DNA of 64,000 bases. Source: Candidatus Kosakonia sp. 282A-S69 (GTDB lineage Bacteria > Pseudomonadota > Gammaproteobacteria > Enterobacterales > Enterobacteriaceae). Both the position numbers and the translations under genes were made by a program. The notes beneath the pieces are model-generated. The model saw nothing but the letters and a program-made list of their open reading frames with translations, searched no databases and was not told the origin of the DNA. How positions within the stretch are numbered: the first letter of the stretch is position 1; the number at the start of each line of letters is the position of its first letter. Below, one piece after another: positions 40,079 through 50,303 of this stretch. The stretch lies in contig NZ_JAROAU010000003.1 in the NCBI RefSeq assembly GCF_029433855.1, positions 2,978,986 to 3,042,985 of the forward strand. Direction: 5' to 3'.

Positions 40079-40713
40079 GAAAACGTGACACCATCGTGCG
40101 CTATTCGGCACCCGAGCGCATCAACCACTGGATCACCGCCTTCTGCTTCGTGCTGGCAGCGGTGAGCGGGCTGGGATTTTTCTTCCCTTCCTTCAACTGG
40201 TTGATGAACATTCTGGGGACGCCGCAGCTGGCGCGTATCCTTCATCCGTTTGTCGGCGTGGTGATGTTTGCCTCGTTTATAATCATGTTTTTCCGCTATT
40301 GGCACCATAACCTCATCAATAGGGATGATATCTTTTGGGCGAAGAATATTCGTAAGATCGTCGTCAATGAGGAAGTGGGTGACACCGGGCGCTATAATTT
40401 CGGTCAGAAGTGTGTGTTCTGGGCGGCGATTATCTTCCTGGTGTTGCTACTGGCAAGCGGCGTGGTTATCTGGCGCCCTTACTTTGCACCCGCGTTTCCC
40501 ATCCCGGTAATCCGCTTAGCGCTGATGGTGCATTCATTTGCAGCAGTCGCGTTGATTGTGGTTATCATGGTGCACATTTATGCCGCCTTGTGGGTTAAAG
40601 GCACCATAACCGCAATGGTGGAAGGCTGGGTTACCAGTACCTGGGCGAAGAAACATCACCCGCGCTGGTACCGGGAAGTTCGCAGCAAGACAACGGAAAA
40701 ACCAACTGAATGA
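40075..40713 (+). CDS. fdoI: FdoI, formate dehydrogenase-O cytochrome b556 subunit
   Basis: FdoI is the inner-membrane diheme cytochrome b that reduces menaquinone. The 212-residue protein has four membrane segments. Heme-ligand His residues occur in ERINHWITA near residue 16, RYWHHN and in [22 protein letters not shown] near residue 150-165 (two His about 13-14 apart). It overlaps both fdoH and fdhE by four bases (ATGA), indicating one translationally coupled operon. Confidence 0.95.
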   Translation: MRKRDTIVRYSAPERINHWITAFCFVLAAVSGLGFFFPSFNWLMNILGTPQLARILHPFVGVVMFASFIIMFFRYWHHNLINRDDIFWAKNIRKIVVNEEVGDTGRYNFGQKCVFWAAIIFLVLLLASGVVIWRPYFAPAFPIPVIRLALMVHSFAAVALIVVIMVHIYAALWVKGTITAMVEGWVTSTWAKKHHPRWYREVRSKTTEKPTE

Positions 40714-41639
40714 GTATTCGCATAATCCCGCAAGATGAGCTGGAGAAGAGCGAAAAACGCACGGCGGAAGTGATTCCGCCGTTGTTATTCCCCAGACTCA
40801 AAAACCTCTACAACCGCCGTGCGGAACGTCTGCGCACGCTGGCAGAGAGTAATCCGCTGGGTGATTATCTGCGTTTTGCCGCGCTTATCGCCCATGCTCA
40901 GGAGGTGGTGCTGTATGACCACCCGTTACAACTCGACCTGACGGCGCGTCTTAAAGAAGCTGCCGCGCAGGGCAAACCGCCGCTCGATATTCATGTCCTG
41001 CCGCGCGATACGCACTGGCACAAGCTGCTGCATTCGCTGATTGCCGAGCTGAAACCGGAGATGAGCGGCCCGGCGCTGGCGGTGATCGAGAATCTGGAAA
41101 AAGCCTCCGCACAGGAGCTGGAAGCGATGGCCAGCGCACTCTTTGCCGCTGACTTCGCCTCCGTCAGCAGCGATAAAGCGCCCTTTATCTGGGCCGCGCT
41201 GTCGCTCTACTGGGCGCAGATGGCCAGCCTCATCCCAGGGAAAGCCCGCGCGGAATATGGCGAACAGCGCCAGTTCTGCCCGGTGTGCGGATCGATGCCG
41301 GTGTCCAGTACTGTGCACATCGGCAGCAGCCAGGGGCTTCGCTACCTGCACTGCAACCTGTGCGAAACTGAATGGCACGTGGTGCGCGTGAAGTGCAGCA
41401 ATTGCGAGCAAACCCGCGATCTGCACTACTGGTCGCTGGATAACGAGCAGGCGGCAATCAAAGCGGAAAGCTGCGGCGACTGCGGCACTTACCTGAAGAT
41501 TCTTTATCAGGAAAAAGACCAGAATGTCGAAGCGGTGGCCGACGATCTTGCGTCGCTGATCCTCGATGCCCGCATGGAGCAGGAAGGGTTCGCCCGCAGC
41601 TCCATCAACCCGTTCTTATTCCCCGGCGAGGGGGAGTAA
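40710..41639 (+). CDS. fdhE: FdhE, formate dehydrogenase accessory protein
   Basis: FdhE is a cytoplasmic rubredoxin-like protein needed for activity of Tat-exported formate dehydrogenases. The 309-residue product has four CXXC pairs in the C-terminal half: CPVCGS, CNLCET, CSNCEQ and CGDCGTY at about residues 186-260. These likely bind iron. It overlaps fdoI by four bases and ends the fdo operon. I saw no clear terminator before the VapC stop codon on the other strand. Confidence 0.95.
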   Translation: MSIRIIPQDELEKSEKRTAEVIPPLLFPRLKNLYNRRAERLRTLAESNPLGDYLRFAALIAHAQEVVLYDHPLQLDLTARLKEAAAQGKPPLDIHVLPRDTHWHKLLHSLIAELKPEMSGPALAVIENLEKASAQELEAMASALFAADFASVSSDKAPFIWAALSLYWAQMASLIPGKARAEYGEQRQFCPVCGSMPVSSTVHIGSSQGLRYLHCNLCETEWHVVRVKCSNCEQTRDLHYWSLDNEQAAIKAESCGDCGTYLKILYQEKDQNVEAVADDLASLILDARMEQEGFARSSINPFLFPGEGE

Positions 41640-41674
41640 ATTCAGCAGGTCGCGGTAAGTTTTTGCCCGGCCTG

Positions 41675-42043
41675 TTACTGATAAGGTGTTAAAACCCCTG
41701 TTACAGACGCAAAATCTTTGGTATTGCGCGTAACGAGGCAACGGCTATGTATCTGAGCTGTTGCAAGAATGATGGCATCGGGCAGCTTCATGCGATACGC
41801 CTGACGCAGCTCAATGCTTCGTTCTGCTATGGGATGGGAAATCTCTATGACCTCAAGTGAATCAAGAAAAGCGCGTGTCGCAATTTCCTGCCCTACTTTT
41901 TTAGCGCCAACCAGCACTTCAATCCAGCTAATCAGGCTGATGGCGATCCTGCCACTGTAATCTTCAAAAGTGTTAGCAGCCTCTTCCCGGCCATTAAACA
42001 GATCAATCAAGATATTGGTATCAAATAACGCAAGGTTGCTCAT
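41675..42043 (-). CDS. VapC-like PIN-domain toxin
   Basis: This 122-residue protein is a PIN-domain ribonuclease of the VapC type. Acidic residues are in family positions: Asp8 in FDTNILID, Glu42 in SWIEVLVG, Asp89 in KLPDAIILATA and Asp110 in TRNTKDF. VapC toxins cleave RNA such as initiator tRNA and are held by a cognate antitoxin. I chose ATG 42043 because GAGGAG inside the end of the antitoxin gene lies eight bases upstream. GTG starts at 42052 and 42049 are less likely. It follows the antitoxin by two bases. Confidence 0.85.
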   Translation of the reverse strand: MSNLALFDTNILIDLFNGREEAANTFEDYSGRIAISLISWIEVLVGAKKVGQEIATRAFLDSLEVIEISHPIAERSIELRQAYRMKLPDAIILATAQIHSRCLVTRNTKDFASVTGVLTPYQ

Positions 42044-42045
42044 AG

Positions 42046-42264
42046 TCACCACTCCTCGCGCAGTTTTCTCTCAAATTCAAGACCATCTTCGCCCTCATCT
42101 CCCCATAGACCTAAAGCATTGCGAGCGCTTGTCGTGTTCTGCTTTTCAAGATACTGCTCAACCGCTTCCCGTAATAATTCAGCACGAGGGAGGTTACGCT
42201 GCTGCTTTAAGCTATCGAGCCTGCGTATAACATCATCTGATAAATCCAACAAAATACGCCCCAT
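42046..42264 (-). CDS. yiiF: YiiF-like ribbon-helix-helix antitoxin (VapB role)
   Basis: This 72-residue protein has an N-terminal ribbon-helix-helix DNA-binding domain ([19 protein letters not shown], then [18 protein letters not shown]). The C-terminal tail [12 protein letters not shown] probably binds the toxin. From memory it matches E. coli YiiF in length and in the last residues KLREEW. I chose ATG 42264 with GGAG five bases upstream; the frame extends to 42288. It directly precedes the PIN toxin, forming a VapBC-type pair that should autoregulate. Confidence 0.85.
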   Translation of the reverse strand: MGRILLDLSDDVIRRLDSLKQQRNLPRAELLREAVEQYLEKQNTTSARNALGLWGDEGEDGLEFERKLREEW

Positions 42265-42490
42265 AATTACTCCAGAGAGAACATCCATATATCACCTCAG
42301 TATATCGTAAGCGTTTATTTTCCAGCCACACGATACGCTGCCATTTTTGCTGGGCAAGTGTCATTTTGAGGAAAAAAACGTTCTTTCGAGCTGAGTTCCA
42401 CTTTTCATTTTCAGCCCAAAAACCCCCGTTTTCATTTCGCAAAAACCAGGCTATAAAACCTGGGTATTTATACAGACAAAGGAATGCGAA

Positions 42491-43402
42491 ATGGCACTGG
42501 AACAGGGTATTAGCCAACTGGTAAGCGACTTTATTGCTGCAGGACGGCCTTCCGTCTGCGAGCAGAGTATTGATGACCGGCGCGCGCAGTATCTCGCCAG
42601 CACGGCGCTGGCAGGCGAAACGGAACAGCGCGTTGAGGTGAGTGAGTTGACGCTGGAAGGTATTCGCTTTCGCTGCTTCTCGCCGCAAGATGCCAACGGT
42701 AATCTGCCCGCACTTATCTACTATCACGGGGGCTGTTTTGTCAGCGGCGGTTTCGATACCCATGATAAACAGCTGCGCCAGCTCGCCTTTTACAGCGGCT
42801 GTCGGGTCATCGCCGTGCAGTACCGCCTTGCGCCGGAACACCGCTGGCCAGCAGCACATGATGATGCGCGGAGGGGGGCCGAACTGATCCGGGAAAACGC
42901 GCAGCAGCTTGGCATCGATTGTCAGCGCATCACGTTGGCGGGCGATAGCGCGGGAGGGCATCTGGCGCTGGTCACGGCGATGCGCTTAAAAGCCACAGGC
43001 GAGTGGCAGCCCGCTCAGCTGATCCTCATCTACCCGATGCTTGATGCAACTGCCTGGTCCGACAGCTACACCCTTAACGGCTCGGATTACGTCATCACCC
43101 GCGAGGCGCTGCTCTCCGGCTATGATCACTATCTTGGCGAGACCGATCGCCTGCTGCCGGATGTCAGCCCGCTGTGGCGCGATGATTTCAACGGCCTGCC
43201 GCCGACACATATCATCACTGCGGAGTTTGACCCGCTGTGCGATGAAGGAGAGTCACTCTATCAGCGAATGACCGCACAGGGCGTGGCCTGCTCCTGTTCG
43301 CGTTATCTCGGTGTGATACACGGTTTCTTCCAGCTGGCCGGCATCAGCCGCACGGCAACGGATGTGATTTACGATGTGGCGGCGCGCATCGCCAGAGTGT
43401 AA
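42491..43402 (+). CDS. HSL-family alpha/beta-hydrolase (esterase/lipase)
   Basis: This 303-residue protein is a hormone-sensitive-lipase family esterase. The oxyanion HGG motif is at residues 79-81 (YYHGGCF). The nucleophile Ser153 lies in GDSAGG, Asp247 in AEFDPLCDEG and His277 in GVIHGFF, completing the triad. It resembles E. coli Aes-type acetyl esterases, but the substrate is unknown. It lies between the toxin-antitoxin pair and fabY, where E. coli has no such gene. A CCAGG/CCTGG hairpin with TATAAA lies just upstream (about 42448-42467). Confidence 0.82.
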   Translation: MALEQGISQLVSDFIAAGRPSVCEQSIDDRRAQYLASTALAGETEQRVEVSELTLEGIRFRCFSPQDANGNLPALIYYHGGCFVSGGFDTHDKQLRQLAFYSGCRVIAVQYRLAPEHRWPAAHDDARRGAELIRENAQQLGIDCQRITLAGDSAGGHLALVTAMRLKATGEWQPAQLILIYPMLDATAWSDSYTLNGSDYVITREALLSGYDHYLGETDRLLPDVSPLWRDDFNGLPPTHIITAEFDPLCDEGESLYQRMTAQGVACSCSRYLGVIHGFFQLAGISRTATDVIYDVAARIARV

Positions 43403-43455
43403 CTGGCTGTCCGGTAAAGCGCGCCATTCGCGCGCGCCCTCGGCAGGATCAGCCT

Positions 43456-44445
43456 CTACTCCTCTTCATTGCCGCCCTCCTCGAACGAGCCGAAGGGTTT
43501 TGCGGGCAGAACAATGTAGATACCTTCGAAAAGTGCGCCCTGTTTATCATCGCCAAACAGCTCCACCTGCATCTGTACACGCGCTTTTTTCCCGCGTGCC
43601 AGGCGGTCGAGATCGCCGCTTAGCGAGCCGAGATCGGCAATGGCGCTCGGTTTCCCGCTGATGGGCGAGCTGTAGCGGATATGGGCGTCGGCGAGAATAA
43701 TCGTGCCTCCCAGGTGGCGCTCGCGCAGCATCAGCCAGATAAGCCCCCAGCCGGTGAGCGTCGCCAGCGAGAAAAGGCTACCGGCAAACAGCGTATGGTG
43801 CGGATTTTGATTTCCGATTTCCGGCATGGTGGTAATAAATTTTTGCCCGGTGTACTGCTGGATGCGCACGCCCATCTTTTCGCTGAGCGGAATATGTTGA
43901 TACCAGGCCTGCTGCAGCTGACCACACCAGTCGCCGCGATGAAGAATATCATCCAGCGAGGCGATGGGTTTGATCATCAGAAAATGGCGGATGGGGGTGG
44001 TTTGCGGCGCGGTGATTTCGCCTTCGTTGATAAACCCCAGCTTGGCGAAGAAAGGCACCGCATCTTCACGGGCGCTACAGGTAACGCGCTTTACACCCTC
44101 CTGACGGGCGACGGATTCAAGGGTCATCGCCATCAGCGTGCCGAGGCCTTTATCCTGCACGGAGGGATGCACCGCCATAAAACGGATCGAGCCTTCGTTA
44201 TCGGCATTGATATAGAGCCGCCCGGAAGCGACGATATTGCCCTCTTCATCAACCACCATCTGGTGATGCGCCATGGCGTCCCATGCGTCGCGCTCGGAGC
44301 CCTGCGGCTGGTGCAACGGCTTGCGTAACATTTCCCAGCGGAACTGGTAGTAACGTTCTAACTCTTCTTCAGTTTGCGGTACGCGAAGATGATACATAGC
44401 TGCATTCTCTCTTGTGACCCGGGGCCGCGCCGCAAGCTGGCTCAT
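43456..44445 (-). CDS. fabY: FabY (YiiD), acetyl-ACP-forming fatty-acid initiation protein
   Basis: This 329-residue protein has an N-terminal GNAT acetyltransferase domain (acetyl-CoA loop [11 protein letters not shown] near residue 97) and a C-terminal hot-dog thioesterase-like domain ([20 protein letters not shown]). It matches E. coli YiiD, for which a role in starting fatty-acid synthesis without FabH has been reported (FabY). Its start overlaps the dtd stop by four bases, so it is the last gene of the operon yihX-yihY-dtd-fabY. Confidence 0.9.
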   Translation of the reverse strand: MSQLAARPRVTRENAAMYHLRVPQTEEELERYYQFRWEMLRKPLHQPQGSERDAWDAMAHHQMVVDEEGNIVASGRLYINADNEGSIRFMAVHPSVQDKGLGTLMAMTLESVARQEGVKRVTCSAREDAVPFFAKLGFINEGEITAPQTTPIRHFLMIKPIASLDDILHRGDWCGQLQQAWYQHIPLSEKMGVRIQQYTGQKFITTMPEIGNQNPHHTLFAGSLFSLATLTGWGLIWLMLRERHLGGTIILADAHIRYSSPISGKPSAIADLGSLSGDLDRLARGKKARVQMQVELFGDDKQGALFEGIYIVLPAKPFGSFEEGGNEEE

Positions 44446-44876
44446 ATCTGTAGCCAGAATGTGACAGGACCGTCATTGACCAGCGACACCTGCATATCGG
44501 CAGCGAAGCGCCCGGTTTGCGTGGCGATTTGCTGACCGCAGCGTGCAACAAAGTGGTTATAGAGCGCCTCGGCTTTTTCTGGCGCGGCACCGCGTGAAAA
44601 GCCAGGGCGCATGCCACGCTCGGTATCGGCTGCCAGCGTAAACTGCGATACCACCAGCACACTGCCGCCAGCCTGCTGGACGTTAAGATTCATTTTCCCT
44701 TCGGCATCGCTAAAAATCCGGTATCCCAGTACTCGTTCACACAGGCGGTTCGCTTTCTGCTCGTCGTCTTCCCTCTCGACGCCGAGTAATACCAGAAGAC
44801 CCGGGCCGATTTCACCCGTTACCTCCCCCGCCACGCTAACGCTCGCACGGGCAACGCGTTGAATTAATGCAATCAT
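44442..44876 (-). CDS. dtd: Dtd, D-aminoacyl-tRNA deacylase
   Basis: Dtd hydrolyses D-aminoacyl-tRNAs (for example D-Tyr-tRNA) and Gly-tRNA-Ala, keeping D-residues out of proteins. The 144-residue protein has the chirality-checking motifs SQFTLA (near residue 79) and the cis Gly-Pro of NDGPVTF near residue 137. It is a cytoplasmic homodimer. It overlaps yihY upstream and fabY downstream by four bases each. Confidence 0.95.
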   Translation of the reverse strand: MIALIQRVARASVSVAGEVTGEIGPGLLVLLGVEREDDEQKANRLCERVLGYRIFSDAEGKMNLNVQQAGGSVLVVSQFTLAADTERGMRPGFSRGAAPEKAEALYNHFVARCGQQIATQTGRFAADMQVSLVNDGPVTFWLQI

Positions 44877-45745
44877 GGTTGGTCTGCTTCTTCTCGTTGT
44901 GCTGCTTTTTTAAGTTCGCGGTATTCCCCGAGAGTGACAGTAATTTCCGCCCCAAGCAAGACGATACACCAGGTCCAGTAGACCCAGAGAAACATGATCG
45001 GGATAACAGCGAGTACGCCATAGATCAGCTGGTAGGAGGGGAACATGGTGATATATAAACCAAAACCTTTCTTGCCCAGTTCAAATAGCACCGCCGCAAC
45101 AAATGCGCCCAGCACCGCATCGCGGTTCGGTACGCGCGTGGTCGGAACGATGCTGTAGAGCAGCCAGAATGAAAGCCAGGAGAGGATCAGCGGAAAAATA
45201 CGCAGTACATCATCAATCACGCTGTTGAGCTCACTGGCCCAGCGCAGCGACAACAGATAGGAGCTGATCGCCAGGCTCGCCCCGGCCAGCAGTGGGCCGA
45301 GGGTCAGGATCATCCAGTAGACGGCAAAAGAGTAGACGTGCGGACGCACGCGGGTGCTGCGCCATATGGTGTTCAGTGCGCTGTCGATGGAGTACATCAG
45401 CAGGAGCGAAGTGACCACCAGCCCGCAGGCTCCTACCGCGGTCATCTTCGTAGAGTTGGCGACGAACTGCTCAATGTAGTTCTGAATAACGTCGCCGGTT
45501 GTGGGAATGAAATTGGCAAAAATAAAGTGCCGCAGCTGGATGCTGATGTCGGAAAACATCGGGAAAACGGCGAATAGCGCGAAGATCACCGCAATCAGCG
45601 GCACCAGCGAGAGCAGTGAGACGTAGGCGAGATTCCCCGCCAGCGTCGTCATGTTGTCATCGTTGATATGTCGCCACAGCAGCTTTAGCCAGGCCAGCAG
45701 CGACTGCGCACTCCTCTTCGCGCGCTGTTTTACGGCATCTCTCAT
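44873..45745 (-). CDS. yihY: YihY, inner-membrane protein of the BrkB/YihY family
   Basis: This 290-residue protein has about six membrane segments and matches E. coli YihY (once misnamed RNase BN). Family marks include [16 protein letters not shown] near residue 40, [13 protein letters not shown] near residue 130 and [26 protein letters not shown] near 210-235. Molecular function is unknown. It overlaps yihX upstream and dtd downstream by four bases. Confidence 0.9.
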   Translation of the reverse strand: MRDAVKQRAKRSAQSLLAWLKLLWRHINDDNMTTLAGNLAYVSLLSLVPLIAVIFALFAVFPMFSDISIQLRHFIFANFIPTTGDVIQNYIEQFVANSTKMTAVGACGLVVTSLLLMYSIDSALNTIWRSTRVRPHVYSFAVYWMILTLGPLLAGASLAISSYLLSLRWASELNSVIDDVLRIFPLILSWLSFWLLYSIVPTTRVPNRDAVLGAFVAAVLFELGKKGFGLYITMFPSYQLIYGVLAVIPIMFLWVYWTWCIVLLGAEITVTLGEYRELKKAAQREEADQP

Positions 45746-46338
45746 AGCAGCTTTGAAAAATAGTCCACAATGGTGGCCTTACTGGCGACCAGGATCGACG
45801 TAATCCCCACACGCTCAGCGCCAGCAATATTTTCAGCATTGTCGTCGAAAAAGACGGCATCTTCCGCCGGGAAGCCCTCCTGAGTAAGAACCTGCTGGTA
45901 TATCTGCGCTTCAGGTTTACGCATACCCATCTCCTGGGAGAGATAGATATGATCGGCAGCGGCGCGGATCTCCGGATACTGTTCCGGCCAGAATGTCGTG
46001 TGCAGGCGGTTGGTGTTCGACAGCACTACCACACGGTGTCCCTGTCCGCGCAGTTTATGCATGATGTCGATGACTTCCGGCCGTAGCGCGACGAATACCG
46101 CCTGCCAGCCGGTGGAGAATTGCTCATAGCTTAGCGGCAGCGCCATCTCTTCACACAGGGCTTTGGCGAACTCCTCATCGCTTATCTCCCCGCGTTCATG
46201 ACGGTGGAAGGCCTCCCCCATGACAAAGTTCTGCTTCAGGGTTGCCAGTGGTACGCGGCTGAAATCGCTCCAGGCACCGAGCACCCGGTTGAAGTCGATA
46301 TCGACAATCACATTACCTAAATCAAAGATATAGAGCAT
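45742..46338 (-). CDS. yihX: YihX, HAD-family sugar phosphatase
   Basis: YihX hydrolyses alpha-D-glucose 1-phosphate and other sugar phosphates. The 198-residue HAD protein has the nucleophile Asp6 in [10 protein letters not shown], motif II VVLSNTN near residue 109, motif III Lys in [10 protein letters not shown] near 141 and motif [11 protein letters not shown] near 164. I chose ATG 46338 (MLYIFDLGN), preceded by AAGGAGAGG. The frame continues to 46359. It is first in yihX-yihY-dtd-fabY. Confidence 0.93.
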   Translation of the reverse strand: MLYIFDLGNVIVDIDFNRVLGAWSDFSRVPLATLKQNFVMGEAFHRHERGEISDEEFAKALCEEMALPLSYEQFSTGWQAVFVALRPEVIDIMHKLRGQGHRVVVLSNTNRLHTTFWPEQYPEIRAAADHIYLSQEMGMRKPEAQIYQQVLTQEGFPAEDAVFFDDNAENIAGAERVGITSILVASKATIVDYFSKLL

Positions 46339-46432
46339 TTGCCTCTCCTTGCCTGCCATGGAGAGTTAACTGTAGCGGGAAAGTTTACGCTTGAATAGCG
46401 GGCCCTTTCACGCCCGCGATCGCGGGATAAAA

Positions 46433-46459
46433 AAAAGCCGCTGATTATCAGCGGCTTTT
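46433..46459. terminator. Bidirectional terminator between bipA and yihX
   Basis: GCCGCTGA (46437-46444) and TCAGCGGC (46448-46455) form an eight-pair stem with loop TTA, with A-rich left and T-rich right flanks. On the minus strand it terminates bipA. A separate 14-bp palindrome CCCGCGATCGCGGG lies at 46413-46426. Confidence 0.88.
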
Positions 46460-46479
46460 GTTGGGCTAAAAGAGGAGAA

Positions 46480-48303
46480 TTAGTCTTCTTTTGCACCGCG
46501 CATTGCGCGTTTACGGTCGTTCTCAGTCAGATGACGTTTACGGATACGAATGGACTGAGGCGTTACCTCTACCAGTTCGTCGTCATCGATGAACTCGAGC
46601 GCCTGCTCCAGGGTCATCTTGATCGGCGGAACCAGAACCGTTGCTTCGTCCGTACCGGACGCACGCATGTTAGTCAGTTTCTTACCGGTCAGGCAGTTTA
46701 CCGTCAGGTCGTTAGAACGGCTGTGAATACCGATGATCTGGCCTTCATACACTTCCGCACCGTGACCGAGGAACAGCTTACCGCGATCCTGCAGACCGAA
46801 CAGCGCAAACGCCACCGCTTTACCCTGACCGTTGGAGATCAGTACGCCGTTGTTACGCTGGCCCACTTCGCCCGGACGAATATCGTCGTAGTGGCTGAAG
46901 GTGGAGTAAAGCAGACCGGTACCGGAGGTCATGGTCATGAACTCAGAACGGAAGCCGATCAGACCACGGCTTGGGATCACGTAGTCGAGACGTACGCGGC
47001 CTTTGCCGTCCGGATTCATGTTTTTCAGATCGCCTTTACGCTCGCCCAGTGCCTGCATAACAGAACCCTGGTGCTGCTCTTCAACGTCCAGCGTCACGTT
47101 CTCGAACGGCTCTTGTTTACGGCCGTCGATTTCGCGGAAGATGACTTTCGGACGGGAAACCGCCATTTCGAAACCTTCACGACGCATGTTCTCGATCAGA
47201 ACAGAGAGGTGCAGCTCACCACGACCCGAAACACGGAACGCATCAGCGTCTTCGGTCTCTTCAACGCGCAGCGCAACGTTGTGAACCAGCTCTTTGTTCA
47301 GGCGATCAAGGATCTGACGAGAGGTAACATATTTACCCTCTTTGCCACAGAACGGAGAGGTGTTGACGTTGAAGAACATGGTTACGGTCGGCTCATCAAC
47401 AGAGAGCGCCGGCAGCGCTTCGACATTCTGCGGATCGCAGATGGTGTCGGAGATGTTCAGCTCGCCCAGACCGGTAATCGCAATGATATCGCCCGCTTCT
47501 GCCACGTCACTCTCAATACGCTCCAGCCCCAGGTGAGTCAGCACTTTACCGACTTTGCCGTTACGGGTTTTGCCTTCGCTATCGATGATAGTGACCTGCT
47601 GGTTCGGCTTCACTTTACCGCGCTTGATACGGCCGATGCCGATTACGCCAACGTAGTTGTTGTAATCGAGCTGGGAAACCTGCATCTGCAGCGTGCCGTC
47701 GAGATCGACGTTCGGTGCCGGTACATGTTCAACAATCGCCTGGTACAGCGGGGTCATGTCTTCAGCCATGTTTTCGTGGTCCAGACCCGCGATACCGTTC
47801 AGCGCAGATGCGTAAACGATCGGGAAGTCCAGCTGCTCGTCGGTCGCGTCGAGGTTAACGAACAGGTCGAAGACCTGATCAACAACCCAGTCCGGACGCG
47901 CGCCAGGGCGGTCAACTTTGTTGATTACCACGATAGGTTTCAGACCATGGGCAAATGCTTTTTTGGTCACGAAGCGCGTTTGCGGCATCGGGCCGTCAAA
48001 TGCGTCAACCACCAGCAGCACGGAATCAACCATGGACATTACACGCTCAACTTCACCACCGAAGTCGGCGTGCCCCGGGGTATCAACGATGTTGATACGA
48101 TAATCATTCCATTTGATAGCGGTGTTTTTAGCGAGGATGGTAATCCCACGCTCTTTCTCCAAATCGTTGGAGTCCATCACACGCTCTTGAGTTTCAGCAC
48201 GTTCGTCGAACGTACCGGATTGCTGCAGCAGCTTGTCAACCAGGGTCGTTTTACCATGGTCAACGTGAGCAATGATGGCGATGTTACGCAGATTTTCGAT
48301 CAC
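46480..48303 (-). CDS. bipA: BipA (TypA), ribosome-associated translational GTPase
   Basis: BipA is a 607-residue GTPase resembling EF-G and LepA. It binds 70S ribosomes and assists 50S assembly at low temperature. The P loop [15 protein letters not shown] is at about residues 12-26. [15 protein letters not shown] (G3) lies near residue 73 and [13 protein letters not shown] (G4) near 128. Domains with an EF-G-like C-terminal part and a BipA-specific C-terminal domain follow. It is divergent from glnA, as in E. coli. Confidence 0.97.
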   Translation of the reverse strand: MIENLRNIAIIAHVDHGKTTLVDKLLQQSGTFDERAETQERVMDSNDLEKERGITILAKNTAIKWNDYRINIVDTPGHADFGGEVERVMSMVDSVLLVVDAFDGPMPQTRFVTKKAFAHGLKPIVVINKVDRPGARPDWVVDQVFDLFVNLDATDEQLDFPIVYASALNGIAGLDHENMAEDMTPLYQAIVEHVPAPNVDLDGTLQMQVSQLDYNNYVGVIGIGRIKRGKVKPNQQVTIIDSEGKTRNGKVGKVLTHLGLERIESDVAEAGDIIAITGLGELNISDTICDPQNVEALPALSVDEPTVTMFFNVNTSPFCGKEGKYVTSRQILDRLNKELVHNVALRVEETEDADAFRVSGRGELHLSVLIENMRREGFEMAVSRPKVIFREIDGRKQEPFENVTLDVEEQHQGSVMQALGERKGDLKNMNPDGKGRVRLDYVIPSRGLIGFRSEFMTMTSGTGLLYSTFSHYDDIRPGEVGQRNNGVLISNGQGKAVAFALFGLQDRGKLFLGHGAEVYEGQIIGIHSRSNDLTVNCLTGKKLTNMRASGTDEATVLVPPIKMTLEQALEFIDDDELVEVTPQSIRIRKRHLTENDRKRAMRGAKED

Positions 48304-48409
48304 AACTTTGCCTCAGGCATTAGAAATAGCGCGTTATTGTACACGTATTAATCGAAGGACTAAACAGGATCACAAACATACCCTGCAAACAAGTATTGCA
48401 GAGTTGCTT

Positions 48410-48425
48410 TGTGATCGCTTTCACG
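48410..48425 (+). promoter_or_regulatory. CRP site of glnAp1
   Basis: TGTGA-TCGCTT-TCACG is a near-perfect CRP site. In E. coli CRP activates the weak upstream glnA promoter from this place. Confidence 0.75.
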
Positions 48426-48454
48426 GAGCGTTAAAAGGGGCAAATAACGAAAAT

Positions 48455-48470
48455 TGCACCAATATAGTGC
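48455..48470 (+). promoter_or_regulatory. NtrC enhancer site 1 of glnA
   Basis: TGCACCAATATAGTGC fits the NtrC consensus TGCACC-N5-GGTGCA closely. It lies about 130 bases upstream of the sigma-54 promoter. Confidence 0.85.
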
Positions 48471-48487
48471 TCTATGTTTCCATAAAA

Positions 48488-48503
48488 GCACTATATTGGT
48501 GCA
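48488..48503 (+). promoter_or_regulatory. NtrC enhancer site 2 of glnA
   Basis: GCACTATATTGGTGCA is an inverted copy of the first site, 17 bases downstream. Both together form the strong glnA enhancer. Weaker half-sites (GGTGCA, TTGCAC) follow at 48516-48535. Confidence 0.85.
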
Positions 48504-48575
48504 AGGTAACCATCATGGTGCAGCCCTTTTGCACTATGCCGAGCATGATAACGCCTTTTTAGGAGGATTTAAAAG

Positions 48576-48592
48576 TTGGCATAGATTTCGCT
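48576..48592 (+). promoter_or_regulatory. Sigma-54 promoter glnAp2
   Basis: TTGGCATAGATTTCGCT has GG (48578-48579) and GC (48590-48591) with the correct -24/-12 spacing. The -24 box is TGGCA and the -12 box TCGC is slightly off TTGC, as in E. coli. Confidence 0.85.
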
Positions 48593-48683
48593 TATCCATT
48601 GTACGGCAACTACGCCAGATTTACGTAGTAATTAGAAGACCTCGTTACCACGACGACAATGACAATCCCGGGAGAGTTTAAGT

Positions 48684-50093
48684 ATGTCCGCTGAACACGT
48701 TTTGACGATGCTGAATGAGCACGAAGTGAAGTTTGTCGATCTGCGCTTCACAGATACCAAAGGTAAAGAACAGCACGTCACGATCCCAGCCCATCAGGTC
48801 AACGCTGACTTCTTTGAAGAAGGCAAAATGTTTGATGGTTCTTCGATTGGTGGCTGGAAAGGCATCAACGAATCCGACATGGTGCTGATGCCGGACGCGA
48901 CTACCGCTGTCATTGACCCGTTCTACGAAGAGTCTACGCTGATTATTCGCTGCGATATCCTCGAGCCAGGCACCATGCAGGGCTACGATCGCGATCCGCG
49001 CTCCATCGCAAAACGCGCTGAAGAGTACCTGCGCTCCACCGGTCTGGCAGACACCGTGCTGTTTGGGCCAGAGCCGGAATTCTTCCTGTTTGACGACGTG
49101 CGTTTCGGCAGCTCTATTTCCGGTTCCAGCGTTGCTATCGACGATATCGAAGGCGCATGGAACACCACCACCAAATATGAAGGTGGTAACAAAGGTCACC
49201 GTCCGGCTGTGAAAGGCGGTTACTTCCCGGTTCCGCCGGTAGACTCCTCTCAGGATCTGCGTTCCACCATGTGTCTGGTGATGGAAGAGATGGGCCTGGT
49301 GGTTGAAGCGCATCACCACGAAGTGGCGACCGCGGGCCAGAACGAAGTGGCAACCCGCTTCAACACCATGACCAAAAAAGCGGACGAAATTCAGATTTAC
49401 AAATATGTGGTACATAACGTCGCGCACCGCTTCGGTAAAACCGCGACCTTTATGCCGAAACCGATGTTCGGTGATAACGGTTCCGGTATGCACTGCCACA
49501 TGTCCCTCTCCAAGAACGGCACCAACCTCTTCTCTGGCGACAAATACGCTGGCCTGTCTGAAATGGCGCTGTACTACATCGGCGGCGTAATCAAACACGC
49601 AAAAGCGATCAACGCCCTCTCTAACCCGACCACCAACTCCTACAAGCGTCTGGTCCCGGGTTACGAAGCACCGGTTATGCTGGCTTACTCTGCCCGTAAC
49701 CGTTCCGCATCAATCCGTATCCCGGTTGTTGCCTCTCCGAAAGCGCGTCGTATCGAAGTGCGCTTCCCGGATCCGGCTGCGAACCCGTACCTGTGCTTTG
49801 CCGCGCTGCTGATGGCGGGCCTGGATGGTATTAAAAACAAAATCCACCCGGGCGAAGCAATGGACAAGAACCTGTACGATCTGCCGCCGGAAGAGGCAAA
49901 AGAGATCCCGCAGGTTGCAGGCTCCCTGGAAGAGGCGCTTAACGCGCTGGACGCTGACCGTGAGTTCCTGACCGCTGGCGGCGTATTCACCGACGACGCT
50001 ATCGATGCTTACATCGCACTGCGTATGGAAGAGAACGACCGCGTTCGCATGACGCCGCACCCGGTAGAGTTCGAACTCTATTACAGCGTTTAA
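48684..50093 (+). CDS. glnA: GlnA, glutamine synthetase
   Basis: GlnA makes glutamine from glutamate, ammonia and ATP and is a dodecamer. The 469-residue protein has the signature [12 protein letters not shown] near residue 50, the metal-site motifs PEPEFFLFD and [12 protein letters not shown], and the adenylylation Tyr in NLYDLPPEE near residue 397 that GlnE modifies. Its promoter region has a CRP site, two NtrC enhancers and a sigma-54 promoter. It is followed by a terminator and then glnLG. Confidence 0.98.
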   Translation: MSAEHVLTMLNEHEVKFVDLRFTDTKGKEQHVTIPAHQVNADFFEEGKMFDGSSIGGWKGINESDMVLMPDATTAVIDPFYEESTLIIRCDILEPGTMQGYDRDPRSIAKRAEEYLRSTGLADTVLFGPEPEFFLFDDVRFGSSISGSSVAIDDIEGAWNTTTKYEGGNKGHRPAVKGGYFPVPPVDSSQDLRSTMCLVMEEMGLVVEAHHHEVATAGQNEVATRFNTMTKKADEIQIYKYVVHNVAHRFGKTATFMPKPMFGDNGSGMHCHMSLSKNGTNLFSGDKYAGLSEMALYYIGGVIKHAKAINALSNPTTNSYKRLVPGYEAPVMLAYSARNRSASIRIPVVASPKARRIEVRFPDPAANPYLCFAALLMAGLDGIKNKIHPGEAMDKNLYDLPPEEAKEIPQVAGSLEEALNALDADREFLTAGGVFTDDAIDAYIALRMEENDRVRMTPHPVEFELYYSV

Positions 50094-50216
50094 TTACGTC
50101 ATTAATACTCGGCCGATTTCTTGTCGTAGGCAGCTAACGCCGCGACGGCGAGAAAAAGGCCAGAGGATTTTTTAGTTGCCGTGGAAACTTTGGCCCATCA
50201 CACGATGGGCTTTTTT
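50094..50216 (+). ncRNA. glnA 3' UTR, possible GlnZ small RNA
   Basis: The region between the glnA stop and its terminator is the place where E. coli and Salmonella release the Hfq-dependent sRNA GlnZ, which links nitrogen and carbon metabolism. Here it ends in a proper hairpin plus T run. I have not compared it base by base, so the processing site and the presence of the seed are inferred. Confidence 0.4.
50193..50216 (+). terminator. Rho-independent terminator after glnA
   Basis: GCCCATC (50193-50199) pairs with GATGGGC (50204-50210) around ACAC and is followed by six T residues. Confidence 0.9.
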
Positions 50217-50266
50217 CGCCGACAACAACCTGATCTCACGCGCTTTTTCTTTCTATAACGCTATAC

Positions 50267-50283
50267 TGCACAAAATTGGTGCA
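50267..50283 (+). promoter_or_regulatory. NtrC site at the glnL promoter
   Basis: TGCAC-AAAATT-GGTGCA is close to the NtrC consensus and lies 20 bases before the glnL start. In E. coli NtrC represses the glnL promoter from an equivalent site. Confidence 0.75.
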
Positions 50284-50303
50284 TATCTCCGGGAGACTGC
50301 TAC

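Noticed and set aside
46531-48351. A 606-codon open frame on the plus strand opposite bipA
   Set aside because: bipA is unmistakable on the minus strand. The antisense frame is typical of strong codon bias and has no recognisable domains.
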